NCBI RefSeq assembly: GCF_003443895.1
Contig: NZ_QQOA01000034.1
Coordinates: 1-64,000 of the forward strand
From: Paraburkholderia phosphatilytica
Lineage (GTDB): Bacteria; Pseudomonadota; Gammaproteobacteria; Burkholderiales; Burkholderiaceae
Direction: 5' to 3'
Length of the DNA: 64,000 bases
The translations under genes and the position numbers were made by a program. The notes beneath the pieces are model-generated. The model did not search any database. It was not told the DNA's origin and saw only the letters and a list, made by a program, of their open reading frames with translations. This document shows, in pieces, positions 27,939-38,662 of the stretch; position 1 is the stretch's first letter, and the number at the start of each line of letters is the position of its first letter.

Positions 27939-29051
27939 TCAGCGCGTGGCGCCACTGCCCGACGCCGCACCGGCGCGGATTGCGCGGCTATGCCGGTGCA
28001 CTTCGTCCACCAGTTCGGCCACGTGTTCGGGCGGCGTGAACTGCGAGATGCCGTGCCCGAGATTGAACACGTGCCCCGGGTGGTTGCCGAAACTGTCCAG
28101 CACCGCGCGCGCTTCGATGCGGATCGTCGACGGCGGCGCGAACAGTACGGAAGGGTCGATATTCCCCTGCAACGCGACTTTGCCGCCCACCCGCTCGCGG
28201 GCTTTCGCGAGATTCATCGTCCAGTCGAGCCCGACCGCGTCGACGCCCGAATCGGCGATCTCGTCCAGCCACAGCCCGCCACCCTTCGTGAACGTGATCA
28301 CCGGCACGCGGGCACCATCGTGCTCGCGCTTCAACTGTGACACGACTTCGCGGATGTAGTGGAGCGAGAACGCCTGGTAGGCGCCATCGGCCAGTGCGCC
28401 ACCCCACGTGTCGAAAATCATCACGGCCTGCGCGCCCGCTTCGATCTGAGCGTTCAGATAGGCGGCGACGGCCCGCGCGTTGATGTCGAGAATCCGGCGC
28501 ATCAGGTCGGGGCGGCTATAGAGCATCGACTTGACCGTGCGGAAGTCGTCCGAGCCGCCACCCTCCACCATGTAGCACGCAAGCGTCCACGGACTGCCCG
28601 AGAAGCCGATCAGCGGCACGCGCTGGCGGCCTTGCGCATCGGTGAGCGCGCGGCGGATTTCGCGAACGGCGTCGGTCACGTAGCGCAGCGTGGCATCGAT
28701 GTCCGGCACGGCGAGGCGCGCGACGTCGTCTTCCGTGCGTACCGGCCTGGCGAAGCGCGGCCCTTCCCCAGCGGCGAACTCGAGGCCGAGGCCCATCGCG
28801 TCCGGTACGGTCAGGATGTCGGAGAACAGAATGGCGGCGTCGAGCGGATAACGGTCGAGCGGCTGCAACGTGACTTCGGTCGCGTAAGCGGGATTCTTGG
28901 CGAGGCCGAGGAAGCTGCCGGCGCGGCCGCGCGTCGCGTTGTACTCGGGCAGATAGCGGCCCGCCTGACGCATCAGCCAGATCGGCGTGTAGTCGGTCGG
29001 CTGACGCAGCAGTGCGCGCAGGAAGGTGTCGTTGAGCAGGGTATGAGCCAC
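27939..29051 (-). CDS. hemE: Uroporphyrinogen decarboxylase
   Basis: A 370-residue cytosolic enzyme that removes four carboxylates from uroporphyrinogen III on the way to haem. The N-terminal signature IWLMRQAGRYLPEYN holds the substrate-binding Arg residues, FSDILTVPDAMGLGLEF carries the catalytic Asp, and FNLGHGI is the C-terminal signature with its His. A GTG start at 29051 (protein reading MAHTLLNDTFLRALL) is chosen because it aligns with the family N-terminus; the frame can be extended 17 codons to a TTG, which is less likely. Divergent from the PheC-like gene. Confidence 0.93.
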   Translation of the reverse strand: MAHTLLNDTFLRALLRQPTDYTPIWLMRQAGRYLPEYNATRGRAGSFLGLAKNPAYATEVTLQPLDRYPLDAAILFSDILTVPDAMGLGLEFAAGEGPRFARPVRTEDDVARLAVPDIDATLRYVTDAVREIRRALTDAQGRQRVPLIGFSGSPWTLACYMVEGGGSDDFRTVKSMLYSRPDLMRRILDINARAVAAYLNAQIEAGAQAVMIFDTWGGALADGAYQAFSLHYIREVVSQLKREHDGARVPVITFTKGGGLWLDEIADSGVDAVGLDWTMNLAKARERVGGKVALQGNIDPSVLFAPPSTIRIEARAVLDSFGNHPGHVFNLGHGISQFTPPEHVAELVDEVHRHSRAIRAGAASGSGATR

Positions 29052-29309
29052 TTGGATCCGTGCAGACAGAAAGCGGGAAGTGCGGGATGCAACCGGGAGC
29101 AAAGGGGCATTTTACCGGACGGGGGCCGCGGCGGCTGGGCTGATCGGCGGTATCGGGCGGTCTGGTTTGGCGCCGCGGCCGTCGCGCGCGTGCGGTACAG
29201 CGTCGCACACCCTCGCGAGCGCCAATGTTCAACGGCGATATGGACCGCTATCATCGGCGGCGGAAGGTTTCATGCAGCTTGCACCACCGCCCACGCCCTC
29301 GGAGACCCA

Positions 29310-30110
29310 ATGAAAAGAATCGTACTGGCTGTGCTTTGCTCGTTCTCGCTCGCCGGCGCCGCGCACGCGCAAACCGACGCGCCGGCTCCCGCGCCCGCCT
29401 CCGCCGCGCAGTCGCGTCTCGACGAGATCCTGTCTCGCGGCACGCTGCGCGCCTGCACGACGGGCGATTACAAACCCTATTCGTACTATCGGCCGGACGG
29501 TCAGTTCGAAGGCATCGATATCGACCTCACGCAGTCGCTCGCGAAGTCGCTGGGGGTGAAGGTCGAGTTCGTGAAGACGACGTGGTCTCACCTGATGGAC
29601 GACTTTGTCTCGAAGTGCGACGTGGGCGTGGGCGGCGTATCGACGACGCTCGACCGTCAGCGCCGCGCGTTCTTCACGCAACCGTACGCGGTGGACGGCA
29701 AGACGCCGATCGTGCGCTGCGCGGACGTCGACAAATATCAGACGGTCGCGCAGATCGATCAGCCGTCGGTGCACGTGATCTCCAACCCGGGCGGCACCAA
29801 CGAACGCTTCGCGAAGGCGTTCTTCCCGCACGCGAATCTGACCATTTATCCGGACAACGTGACGATCTTCAAGCAGATCCTCGCGGGGAAGGCCGACGTG
29901 ATGGTGACCGATGCTTCGGAGACCTTGCTGCAGCAGAAGCTGAATCCAGGCCTGTGCTCCGTGCATCCGGACAAGCCGTTCCAGTATGGCGAGAAAGCGT
30001 GGCTGCTGCCGCGCGGCGACGTCGTGTTCCAGCAGTACGTCGACCAGTGGCTGCATCTCGCGCAGGCGTCCGGCGAATATCAGACGATCTGGGACAAGTG
30101 GCTGAAGTGA
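29310..30110 (+). CDS. pheC: Periplasmic cyclohexadienyl (prephenate/arogenate) dehydratase, PheC-like
   Basis: A 266-residue secreted protein with a clear signal peptide (cut after AHA, about residue 20) and the type II periplasmic-binding fold. It reads like an amino-acid binding protein, but follows Pseudomonas aeruginosa PheC block by block: TTGDYKPYSY, TLDRQRRAFFTQPYAVDGKTPI, NPGGTNERFAKAFF, PDNVTIFKQI, GKADVMVTDA, LCSVHPDKPF and YVDQWLHLA. PheC converts prephenate to phenylpyruvate or arogenate to phenylalanine in the periplasm. No ABC permease or ATPase is nearby, which supports the enzyme reading. GGAGA precedes the ATG by four bases. Confidence 0.8.
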   Translation: MKRIVLAVLCSFSLAGAAHAQTDAPAPAPASAAQSRLDEILSRGTLRACTTGDYKPYSYYRPDGQFEGIDIDLTQSLAKSLGVKVEFVKTTWSHLMDDFVSKCDVGVGGVSTTLDRQRRAFFTQPYAVDGKTPIVRCADVDKYQTVAQIDQPSVHVISNPGGTNERFAKAFFPHANLTIYPDNVTIFKQILAGKADVMVTDASETLLQQKLNPGLCSVHPDKPFQYGEKAWLLPRGDVVFQQYVDQWLHLAQASGEYQTIWDKWLK

Positions 30111-30223
30111 TGCACGGGGCAACCTCATCGCGTATTTCGCGCTGAGGTTGCCTGCACGTTGCCTGCGCGTCCCGCTTGGCCGCGCTTTCTGCGCGCGATG
30201 CGGGACGCATACGTGGTCGCGCG

Positions 30224-30706
30224 CTACATCTGCGGCAGCCGCGGCGCGGGCGCATTGATGCGCTGCGCGGTGCCGATGAGCCGGCCATGCTCGACCATCA
30301 CGCAGCGATCCATCGCAACATCGAGCCCGGCGAGTTCCGCGCGCTTCGCCGATGCATCATCAATCACGCCCAGCTGCAGCCATAGCGACCTCGCTCCGAT
30401 GCTGATCGCATCGTCGACGATTGCCGCGACTTCGTCGGAACGCCGGAACACGTCCACCATTTCGATGGCCACACCTTCCCCGGCAAGCGATGCGCTGGCG
30501 TCCTGCAGCGTCGCGTAGCAGCGCTCGCCAAGCACGCCCGCGGTATCGTTCGAATACGCGGGGTTGATCGGTACGATCCGGTAGCCGTGCGACTGCATAT
30601 AGACCGATACCGAATGGCTCGGTCGATATGGTTGCCGCGATAACCCTACTACCGCGATCACTTTGTCTCGCTCCAATATGCGCTTTAGTTTCGCGCGCTC
30701 GTTCAT
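30224..30706 (-). CDS. CoA-binding domain protein (YccU family)
   Basis: A 160-residue single-domain Rossmann protein of the CoA_binding_2 type. VIAVVGLSRQPYRPSHSVSVYMQSHGYRIVPINP is the nucleotide-binding start and matches YccU-like proteins. AIEMVDVFRRSDEV and SLWLQLGVIDDASAKRAELAGLDVAMDRCVMVEH follow the family to its end. It binds CoA or acyl-CoA; the physiological role is unknown. The start at 30706 is chosen by family alignment. Transcribed alone. Confidence 0.85.
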   Translation of the reverse strand: MNERAKLKRILERDKVIAVVGLSRQPYRPSHSVSVYMQSHGYRIVPINPAYSNDTAGVLGERCYATLQDASASLAGEGVAIEMVDVFRRSDEVAAIVDDAISIGARSLWLQLGVIDDASAKRAELAGLDVAMDRCVMVEHGRLIGTAQRINAPAPRLPQM

Positions 30707-31011
30707 TGATGACGATCCGTTATTTGAAAGGTGCGTGTCGTCGGGGCCGGTAAAGGCGCCCGCGTTCGAGGGACACATGGCCGCTCGTTCGTGCGATGTT
30801 ATTCAATCCGACTAACCCGCGCGAAGTATGCCTGAGCAAGGACTCCAGAGGAATCCAATGGGGTCGAAAAAGACCTGAAAAACGCCCAGGTAAAATTGAC
30901 GTTTTAAACTCGTCAGGATGGCAAAAAATCCCGCGGAGCCTTGTCTGGCGGGCGTTACAACCTGAAACACTTTGTTACCGCGAACCCCAGGCAATTCGCC
31001 CACAATGCCCT

Positions 31012-31219
31012 CAACGGTTTCAACACGGATGTGGCTGCGCGTGGTGTGAGCGGATACGACGCGTCGCCGGTCGGCTTTTGCCGAAGCCCTGCGAAGGGGC
31101 ATCCTTGCTGGGGCCGTACCGGCGTCAATACGTATGTCCTTTGCCGGCTCCTCAATTGGTCTCCTCGCGCTAACCCCGTAGCGTGTGGTTTTTAGCGGGC
31201 TCCAGGCCCGCTTTTTTTT
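31012..31219 (+). ncRNA. Candidate small RNA (or short leader) ending in a strong terminator
   Basis: A plus-strand terminator with no coding gene in front of it implies a short RNA. A 5' end near 31012 is a guess from CACAAT (31001-31006) as a possible -10; an earlier start near 30930 is possible from TTGACG. ATGCCC (31005-31010) can pair with GGGCAT (31097-31102) and GTCGGCTTTTGCCGA forms a hairpin (31070-31084). A 84-codon frame (30941-31195) ends exactly at the base of the terminator stem; I cannot tell whether it is translated. It does not look like 6S, tmRNA, RNase P or SRP RNA. Confidence 0.35.
31194..31219 (+). terminator. Strong rho-independent terminator with no recognised gene upstream
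   Basis: AGCGGGC and GCCCGCT flank a five-base loop and are followed by seven T. The T-tract is only on the plus-strand side, so it does not serve the minus-strand neighbours. Confidence 0.85.
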
Positions 31220-31422
31220 CTTCCGGTCAAACGTTTGCGGCGTTCTTCGACTCGTTCTTGACTCGTTGGACAGGCAGGCGTTGTCCTCCGACCCGCGCAT
31301 ACGCGGTGTCTCTCTCCCCTCTCCTGCCTGGTGAATGTGCGTCGCGGCTGCGGCGCATCGATGCATGCGTGCATGCGCTGCGCATGATCCGCGCAGCGCA
31401 TCAGCGTCCCACCGGTGTCCGT

Positions 31423-33159
31423 TTATGCGGTCTTTTGGACGCCGAGATGCAATTCGGCGATCATCCGCTCGCGCATCACGAACTTCTGTACCTTGCCCGT
31501 GACCGTCATCGGCAGTTCGTCGACGAAGCGGATGTACTTCGGAATCTTGTAGTGCGCGATCTGCCCTTGGCAGAAGCCGCGGATGTCCTCGTCGGTGGCA
31601 TGTTCGCCGGCGCGCAGCACGATCCACGCGCACACCTCCTCGCCGTATTTCGCATCGGGCACGCCGAACACTTGCACGCTCTGAATCTTCGGATGCCTGA
31701 ACAAAAACTCTTCGATCTCGCGCGGATAGATGTTCTCGCCGCCGCGAATCAGCATATCTTTCAACCGTCCGACGATATTGCAGTAGCCATCGGCGTCGAT
31801 CGTCGCGAGGTCGCCGGTGTGCATCCAGCCGTCGACGATGCTCTCGCGCGTTTTCGCATCGTCGCCCCAGTAGCCGCGCATCACCGAGTAGCCTTTGGTG
31901 CACAGCTCGCCCGTCTCGCCGACCGGCACGATATTGCCGAGCGCATCGATGACCTTCACTTCGAGATGCGGCTGAATGCGACCGACGGTGGTCGTGCGTT
32001 TGTCGAGCGGATCGGCCGTCGAGCTCTGGAACGAGACCGGGCTCGTTTCCGTCATGCCGTATGCGATCGTGATTTCGCTCAGGTGCATCTGCGACACGAC
32101 GCGCTTCATCGTCTCGATCGGACACGGTGAGCCCGCCATGATCCCGGTGCGCAGCCGCGACAGGTCGTAGCGCGCGAAGTCCGGATGATCGAGTTCGGCG
32201 ATGAACATCGTCGGCACGCCGTGCAGCGCGGTGCACTGCTCTTCGGACACAGCGGCGAGCGTCGCGCCCGGGTCGAAGGCTTCGCCGGGGAACACCATGT
32301 TCGCGCCCACCGACACACATGCGAGCACCGCCAGCACCATCCCGAAACAGTGATAGAGCGGCACTGGAATGCACAACGCGTCCTGCTCGCTGAGGCGCAT
32401 CGCCATCGCGATGTAGCGCGCGTTGTTGACGACGTTGCGATGCGTGAGCGTCGCGCCTTTCGGATTGCCCGTCGTGCCGCTCGTGAACTGGATGTTGATC
32501 GGTTCGTGCGCATCGAGCGTCGCGCAGATCGCGTCGAGCTTCGGCACATCGAGCGACACGCGGCCGCGTTCGATCACATCGGAGAACGTGAGCATGCCGG
32601 GCGTTTCGGTATCGCACATGCGGATCACGATGCGCAGGTCGGGCAGCCGCGCGGCGCGCAGGTTGCCGGGCTCGGCGGTGGCCAGCTCGGGCGCCAGCTC
32701 CTGCAGCATCTGCAGATACATCGACGTCTTGAAATGCTCCGCCGAGATGATCGCCTTGCAGCCGACCTTGTTCAGCGCGTACTCGAGTTCGGCGAGCCGG
32801 TACGCCGGGTTGATGTTGACGAGGACCGCGCCGATGCGGGCCGTCGCGAACTGCGTGAGCAGCCATTCGACGCGATTCGGCGACCAGATGCCGACGCGAT
32901 CGCCCTTCTCTACGCCGAGCGCGAGTAAGCCGGCGGCAAGCACGTCCACCTCGTTCGCGAACTCGCGCCACGTCCAGCGGATGCCCTGTTCGCGGAACAC
33001 GACGGCAGGACGGTCGGGAAAACGTTCGGCGGTGTCGAGCAGAAAGCGCGCGATGCTCGCGTCGCTGAGCGGGATCTCCGTCGATCCGCGCACGTACGAG
33101 CGGCCGTCTTTCGGTTCGATCAAGGCACCTGCGAAATCACCTGCGACATCGGTGGTCAT
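31423..33159 (-). CDS. AMP-dependent fatty-acyl-CoA synthetase/ligase
   Basis: A 578-residue adenylate-forming ligase (carboxylic acid + ATP + CoA to acyl-CoA). Core motifs: IQFTSGTTGNPKGATLTHRN (P-loop), YGMTETSPVSFQS, GWMHTGDLATIDADGYCNIVGRLKDMLIRGGENIYPREIEEFL and, near the end, LPMTVTGKVQKFVMRE with the catalytic Lys. The YGMTETSPV and HYKIPKYIRFVDELPMT blocks suggest a medium- or long-chain fatty-acid ligase rather than acetyl-CoA synthetase. The start at 33159 follows GGAGACACACC. It stands alone. Confidence 0.88.
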   Translation of the reverse strand: MTTDVAGDFAGALIEPKDGRSYVRGSTEIPLSDASIARFLLDTAERFPDRPAVVFREQGIRWTWREFANEVDVLAAGLLALGVEKGDRVGIWSPNRVEWLLTQFATARIGAVLVNINPAYRLAELEYALNKVGCKAIISAEHFKTSMYLQMLQELAPELATAEPGNLRAARLPDLRIVIRMCDTETPGMLTFSDVIERGRVSLDVPKLDAICATLDAHEPINIQFTSGTTGNPKGATLTHRNVVNNARYIAMAMRLSEQDALCIPVPLYHCFGMVLAVLACVSVGANMVFPGEAFDPGATLAAVSEEQCTALHGVPTMFIAELDHPDFARYDLSRLRTGIMAGSPCPIETMKRVVSQMHLSEITIAYGMTETSPVSFQSSTADPLDKRTTTVGRIQPHLEVKVIDALGNIVPVGETGELCTKGYSVMRGYWGDDAKTRESIVDGWMHTGDLATIDADGYCNIVGRLKDMLIRGGENIYPREIEEFLFRHPKIQSVQVFGVPDAKYGEEVCAWIVLRAGEHATDEDIRGFCQGQIAHYKIPKYIRFVDELPMTVTGKVQKFVMRERMIAELHLGVQKTA

Positions 33160-33427
33160 GGTGTGTCTCCGTCCGTCTCCGGATGAATGGAACCGCTCAC
33201 CGTTCCTGTTTGTTCTCGCGGCCATGTGACGCCGATTCTGCCACCGGGGAAGCCCCGAAACATCGAGTCTTACCCGCAGCTTGCGACCGGCGAAGCAGCG
33301 CTTATTGTGCTTACCTTTCCGTAAACGTCAACTTCAGGAAAATACCAAGCCGTCGATTCGCGCCGCCGACACATCGGTGAAATGCCGCGCCTTGACGCGC
33401 GCCCTGTACTGACGAAACCGGCGGGCG

Positions 33428-33458
33428 AAAAAAAAAGCAGCCTCGAGGGCTGCTTTTT
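33428..33458. terminator. Terminator at the end of the atp operon
   Basis: GCAGCC/GGCTGC with a five-base loop is flanked by A9 on the left and T5 on the right. The minus-strand T-tract (nine) serves atpC; the plus side could also stop readthrough toward the operon. Confidence 0.88.
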
Positions 33459-33495
33459 CCTGCTGCGCGTTCGGCGTTGAGCGAGTTCTCAGTGC

Positions 33496-33921
33496 TCAGT
33501 GCTGACCGCGAAGCTTGCGCAAGCGCTGGATTGCCGCGAGTTGCGCCGTCGCGTACGCGAGTTCCGCCTGGGCGGTTGCGTACTCGAGGTTCGAACCCGT
33601 GTTCTGCAGCGCTTCTTCGGCGCGCTTGCGAGCCTGCTCGGCTTTCGCTTCGTCGAGATCCTTGCCGCGGATTGCCGTGTCGGCCAGAACCGTCACCGCG
33701 CCCGGCTGGATTTCGAGAATGCCGCCCGCGACGAACACGAACTCTTCTTCGCCGCTTTCCGCTTCGATACGCACCGCACCCGGACGGATCCGCGTGATGA
33801 GCGGCGTGTGGCCCGGCAGAATGCCGAGCTCGCCCGCTTCGCCCGGGAGCGCGACGAATTTCGCCTGGCCCGAGAAGATCTGCTCTTCCGCGCTGACGAC
33901 GTCTACCTTGATAGTTGCCAT
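33496..33921 (-). CDS. atpC: ATP synthase F1 epsilon subunit
   Basis: A 141-residue subunit of the central stalk, coupling rotation to catalysis and inhibiting ATP hydrolysis. The beta-sandwich half has FVALPGEAGELGILPGHTPLITRIRPG and FVFVAGGILEIQPGAVTVLAD; the C-terminal helical hairpin runs from LDEAKAEQARKRAEEAL to the end. Normal length for the family. Last gene of the operon. Confidence 0.96.
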   Translation of the reverse strand: MATIKVDVVSAEEQIFSGQAKFVALPGEAGELGILPGHTPLITRIRPGAVRIEAESGEEEFVFVAGGILEIQPGAVTVLADTAIRGKDLDEAKAEQARKRAEEALQNTGSNLEYATAQAELAYATAQLAAIQRLRKLRGQH

Positions 33922-33985
33922 ATTGTCGACTCCTAGTGTCGTTCGTGGACGCCAGCGCTCTACGCGCCAGCGCCCGCTCTCACAC

Positions 33986-35380
33986 TTACTGGATCTTCTT
34001 GGCCTTCTCGAAGGCTTCGTCGATCGTGCCGACCATGTAGAACGCCTGTTCCGGCAGATGATCGCACTCACCTTCGACGATCATCTTGAAGCCGCGGATC
34101 GTTTCCTTCAGCGGCACGTACTTGCCCGGCGAACCCGTGAACACTTCAGCGACGTGGAACGGCTGCGACAGGAAACGCTGGATCTTGCGAGCGCGCGCGA
34201 CCGACAGCTTGTCTTCCGGCGACAGTTCGTCCATGCCCAGAATCGCGATGATGTCGCGCAGTTCCTTGTAGCGCTGCAGCGTCTGCTGCACGCCGCGCGT
34301 GATCGTGTAGTGCTCTTCGCCGATCACGTTCGGATCGATCTGGCGCGACGTCGAGTCGAGCGGGTCCACGGCCGGGTAGATACCCAGCGACGCGATGTCA
34401 CGCGACAGCACGACGGTTGCGTCCAGGTGGCCGAAGGTCGTAGCCGGCGACGGGTCGGTCAAGTCGTCCGCAGGGACGTACACGGCCTGCACCGACGTGA
34501 TCGAGCCGGTCTTCGTCGACGTGATGCGCTCCTGCAGCTTGCCCATTTCTTCAGCCAGCGTCGGCTGATAGCCCACTGCCGACGGCATACGGCCGAGCAG
34601 TGCCGACACTTCGGTACCGGCCAGCGTGAAACGGTAGATGTTGTCGACGAAGAACAGCACGTCCAGACCTTCGTCACGGAAGTGCTCGGCCATCGTCAGA
34701 CCGGTCAGCGCGACGCGCAGACGGTTTCCCGGCGGCTCGTTCATCTGGCCGTACACCAGCGCGACCTTGTCCAGAACGTTCGAGTCCTTCATTTCGTGAT
34801 AGAAGTCGTTCCCTTCGCGGGTACGCTCACCCACACCGGCGAACACGGAGTAACCGCCGTGTTCCTTCGCGATGTTGTTGATGAGTTCCATCATGTTCAC
34901 GGTCTTGCCCACGCCAGCACCGCCGAACAGACCCACCTTGCCGCCCTTCGCGAACGGGCAGATCAGGTCGATAACCTTGATGCCGGTTTCGAGCAGTTCC
35001 GTCGACGGCGACAGCTCGTCGAACTTCGGCGCCTTCTGGTGGATCGAGCGCTTCGTTTCGCTCGTGATCGGGCCGGCTTCGTCGATCGGACGACCCAGCA
35101 CGTCCATGATGCGGCCGAGCGTCGGCTTGCCGACCGGCACGCTGATCGGCTGCGCCGTGTTCTTCACGATCACGCCGCGGCGCAGACCATCCGATGCGCC
35201 CAGACAGATCGTGCGGACCACGCCGTCGCCCAGCTGCTGCTGGACTTCGAGCGTCAGTTCCGAGCCTTCGAGAATGAGGGCGTCGTACACCTTCGGCATG
35301 TGTTCACGCGGGAATTCCACGTCGATCACCGCGCCGATGCACTGTACGATCTTGCCTTCGACCAAAGCAGTTGTACTCAT
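33986..35380 (-). CDS. atpD: ATP synthase F1 beta subunit
   Basis: A 464-residue catalytic subunit. P-loop GGAGVGKT, GERTREGNDFYHEMKDS with the catalytic Glu, VALVYGQMNEPPGNRLRVALTGLTMAEHFRDEG, FVDNIYRFTLAG, and ALLGRMPSAVGYQPTL are all intact. The start at 35380 gives the family N-terminus STTALVEGKIVQCIGAVIDVEFP; ten further upstream codons are open but not conserved. Between atpG and atpC as usual. Confidence 0.98.
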   Translation of the reverse strand: MSTTALVEGKIVQCIGAVIDVEFPREHMPKVYDALILEGSELTLEVQQQLGDGVVRTICLGASDGLRRGVIVKNTAQPISVPVGKPTLGRIMDVLGRPIDEAGPITSETKRSIHQKAPKFDELSPSTELLETGIKVIDLICPFAKGGKVGLFGGAGVGKTVNMMELINNIAKEHGGYSVFAGVGERTREGNDFYHEMKDSNVLDKVALVYGQMNEPPGNRLRVALTGLTMAEHFRDEGLDVLFFVDNIYRFTLAGTEVSALLGRMPSAVGYQPTLAEEMGKLQERITSTKTGSITSVQAVYVPADDLTDPSPATTFGHLDATVVLSRDIASLGIYPAVDPLDSTSRQIDPNVIGEEHYTITRGVQQTLQRYKELRDIIAILGMDELSPEDKLSVARARKIQRFLSQPFHVAEVFTGSPGKYVPLKETIRGFKMIVEGECDHLPEQAFYMVGTIDEAFEKAKKIQ

Positions 35381-35499
35381 CGCTTTTCCTTTAGATACCT
35401 GATTCTTCACTCGCGCAAGGGCGCAGTTTCGAGGCGCTCGACCACGCGGTCAGCTTGCGATTTGCGCCGGGCAGGTTGGTGCCGCCGCCCGGCCGATCG

Positions 35500-36384
35500 T
35501 CAAACCGCAGCGGCGCCGCCGACGATTTCCGACAGTTCCTTCGTGATCGCGGCCTGCCGGCTCTTGTTGTACACGAGCTGCAGTTCGTTGATCACCGTCT
35601 TCGCGTTGTCCGACGCGGCCTTCATCGCGACCATCCGGGCCGACTGTTCCGACGCCATGTTTTCCGCGACGGCCTGATAGACCAGCGCTTCGACATAACG
35701 CACGAGCAGTTCGTCGACGACGGTCTGCGCATCCGGCTCGTAGATGTAGTCCCACGCGCTGTTCGGCGTCGTCCGGTCCTCGTCCTTCGCCTCGAAGTCT
35801 TCCGCCGACAACGGCAGCAGCTGCTCGATCACCGCTTCCTGCTTCATCGTGTTGACGAAGCGCGTGTACGCGAGATACACCGCGGAGATCTTGCCTTCCG
35901 AGTACTGGTCGAGCTGAACCTTCACCGCACCGATCAGCTTTTCGAGGTGCGGCGTGTCGCCCAGATGCGTGACCTGCGACACCACCTTCGCGTGCAGACG
36001 GTTCAGAAAACCAAGACCCTTGCCGCCGATGGCCGTGGCTTCGATCGTCTTGCCCTGGCCTTCGAGCTCCTTGAACTTCTGGAGCGACGCGCGCATCACG
36101 TTCGTGTTCATGCCGCCGCACAGGCCCTTGTCCGTCGTGACGAGGATCAGGCCGGCCGTCTTCGCGCCTTCGTTCTCCGCCATGAACGGATGGCGATACT
36201 CGGGGTTGGCACGGCTCATGTGCGCAGCGATGTCGCGGACCTTGTCGGCATACGGACGGGCAGCGCGCATGCGCTCCTGGGCGCGGCGCATCTTCGATGC
36301 CGCGACCATTTCCATCGCTTTCGTGATCTTGCGCGTGTTTTGCACGCTCTTGATCTTGCCGCGAATTTCCTTCATTCCAGCCAT
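35500..36384 (-). CDS. atpG: ATP synthase F1 gamma subunit
   Basis: A 294-residue rotor shaft subunit. Both terminal coiled-coil helices are present (MKEIRGKIKSVQNTRKITKAMEMVAASKMRRAQ at the N-terminus and SARMVAMKAASDNAKTVINELQLVYNKSRQAAITKELSEIV at the C-terminus). VTTDKGLCGGMN is the family signature. AAGGAGCA precedes the ATG. Confidence 0.97.
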   Translation of the reverse strand: MAGMKEIRGKIKSVQNTRKITKAMEMVAASKMRRAQERMRAARPYADKVRDIAAHMSRANPEYRHPFMAENEGAKTAGLILVTTDKGLCGGMNTNVMRASLQKFKELEGQGKTIEATAIGGKGLGFLNRLHAKVVSQVTHLGDTPHLEKLIGAVKVQLDQYSEGKISAVYLAYTRFVNTMKQEAVIEQLLPLSAEDFEAKDEDRTTPNSAWDYIYEPDAQTVVDELLVRYVEALVYQAVAENMASEQSARMVAMKAASDNAKTVINELQLVYNKSRQAAITKELSEIVGGAAAV

Positions 36385-36530
36385 TGCTTGCTCCTTGTAG
36401 GCCTCAGTTAGCGCTTTGGCGCTTACTCAGGCCCCCTGCACAGCGGATCGAAGCAGCGCGCGCGTACCGGGTGAATCAATCGATACGGCGGCCGCGCTGC
36501 TTCAAGCTCCGGTTGTGACTTCGCGGATGA

Positions 36531-38072
<1,542 letters not shown>

Positions 38073-38120
38073 TATTCGCTCCTGATAGTCAATTCTGTTG
38101 CGTGCCAGCCGCTATGCGTG

Positions 38121-38660
38121 TCAGGCGGTGAGCGCCGTCTGCATGCTGGCGAGCCGCGCGCGGACCGAGGTATCGAGCACTTCGTCGCCCACCGTGACGC
38201 GCACGCCGCCGATCAGCGACGAGTCGACTTCGACGGTCGGCTTCAGCTTGCGCTTGAAGCGGCGTTCGAGGCTCGCGATGAGGTCGTTCAACTGCTGGCC
38301 TTCGAGCGGGAATGCGCTGACTACCAGCGCATCGGCCGCGCCTTCGCGGGCGTTCTTCAGCTCTTCGAATTGCGTGGCGATTTCCGGCAGAAGCGGCAGA
38401 CGATGATTGTCGACCAGCATCTGGACCAGGTTCTTCGCCTGCGCATCGTCCTTGAGCGGCGACTTGACCGCGGCGAGCAGCAGATCGCTGATCTGCGCGC
38501 GGCTCACTTTCGGGCTCGTGGCGATCGACAGCACTTCGGGCAGACGCGCAACCTCGGCCAGTTCCTGCACGAACGTGGACCAGGCGGCGATGTCACCAGC
38601 TTCGGCTACGCCAAACAGCGCTTCTGCGTACGGACGGGCGATGGTTGCAAGTTCGGCCAT
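38121..38660 (-). CDS. atpH: ATP synthase F1 delta subunit
   Basis: A 179-residue peripheral-stalk subunit at the top of F1. The N-terminal helical domain opens ATIARPYAEALFGVA, and the C-terminal part carries VDSSLIGGVRVTVGDEVLDTSVRARLASM, the family signature. It starts two bases after the atpF stop codon, so translation is coupled. Confidence 0.96.
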   Translation of the reverse strand: MAELATIARPYAEALFGVAEAGDIAAWSTFVQELAEVARLPEVLSIATSPKVSRAQISDLLLAAVKSPLKDDAQAKNLVQMLVDNHRLPLLPEIATQFEELKNAREGAADALVVSAFPLEGQQLNDLIASLERRFKRKLKPTVEVDSSLIGGVRVTVGDEVLDTSVRARLASMQTALTA

Positions 38661-38662
38661 GA

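Larger units (their letters stand above)
30707..31422. other. Long intergenic region with a probable non-coding transcript
   Basis: About 700 bases with no recognised protein. Readings on both strands give compositionally odd short proteins. It contains GTTAC direct repeats (30955 and 30974), a structured stretch and a strong plus-strand terminator (31194-31219). A consensus-like TTGACG lies at 30896-30901. After the terminator, 31220-31422 shows nothing except the 3' flank of the ligase gene. Confidence 0.4.

Noticed and set aside
30812..32971. Long minus-strand frame extending past the CoA ligase into the intergenic region
   Set aside because: Out of frame with the ligase and rich in Arg; its tail in the intergenic region has no recognised domain.
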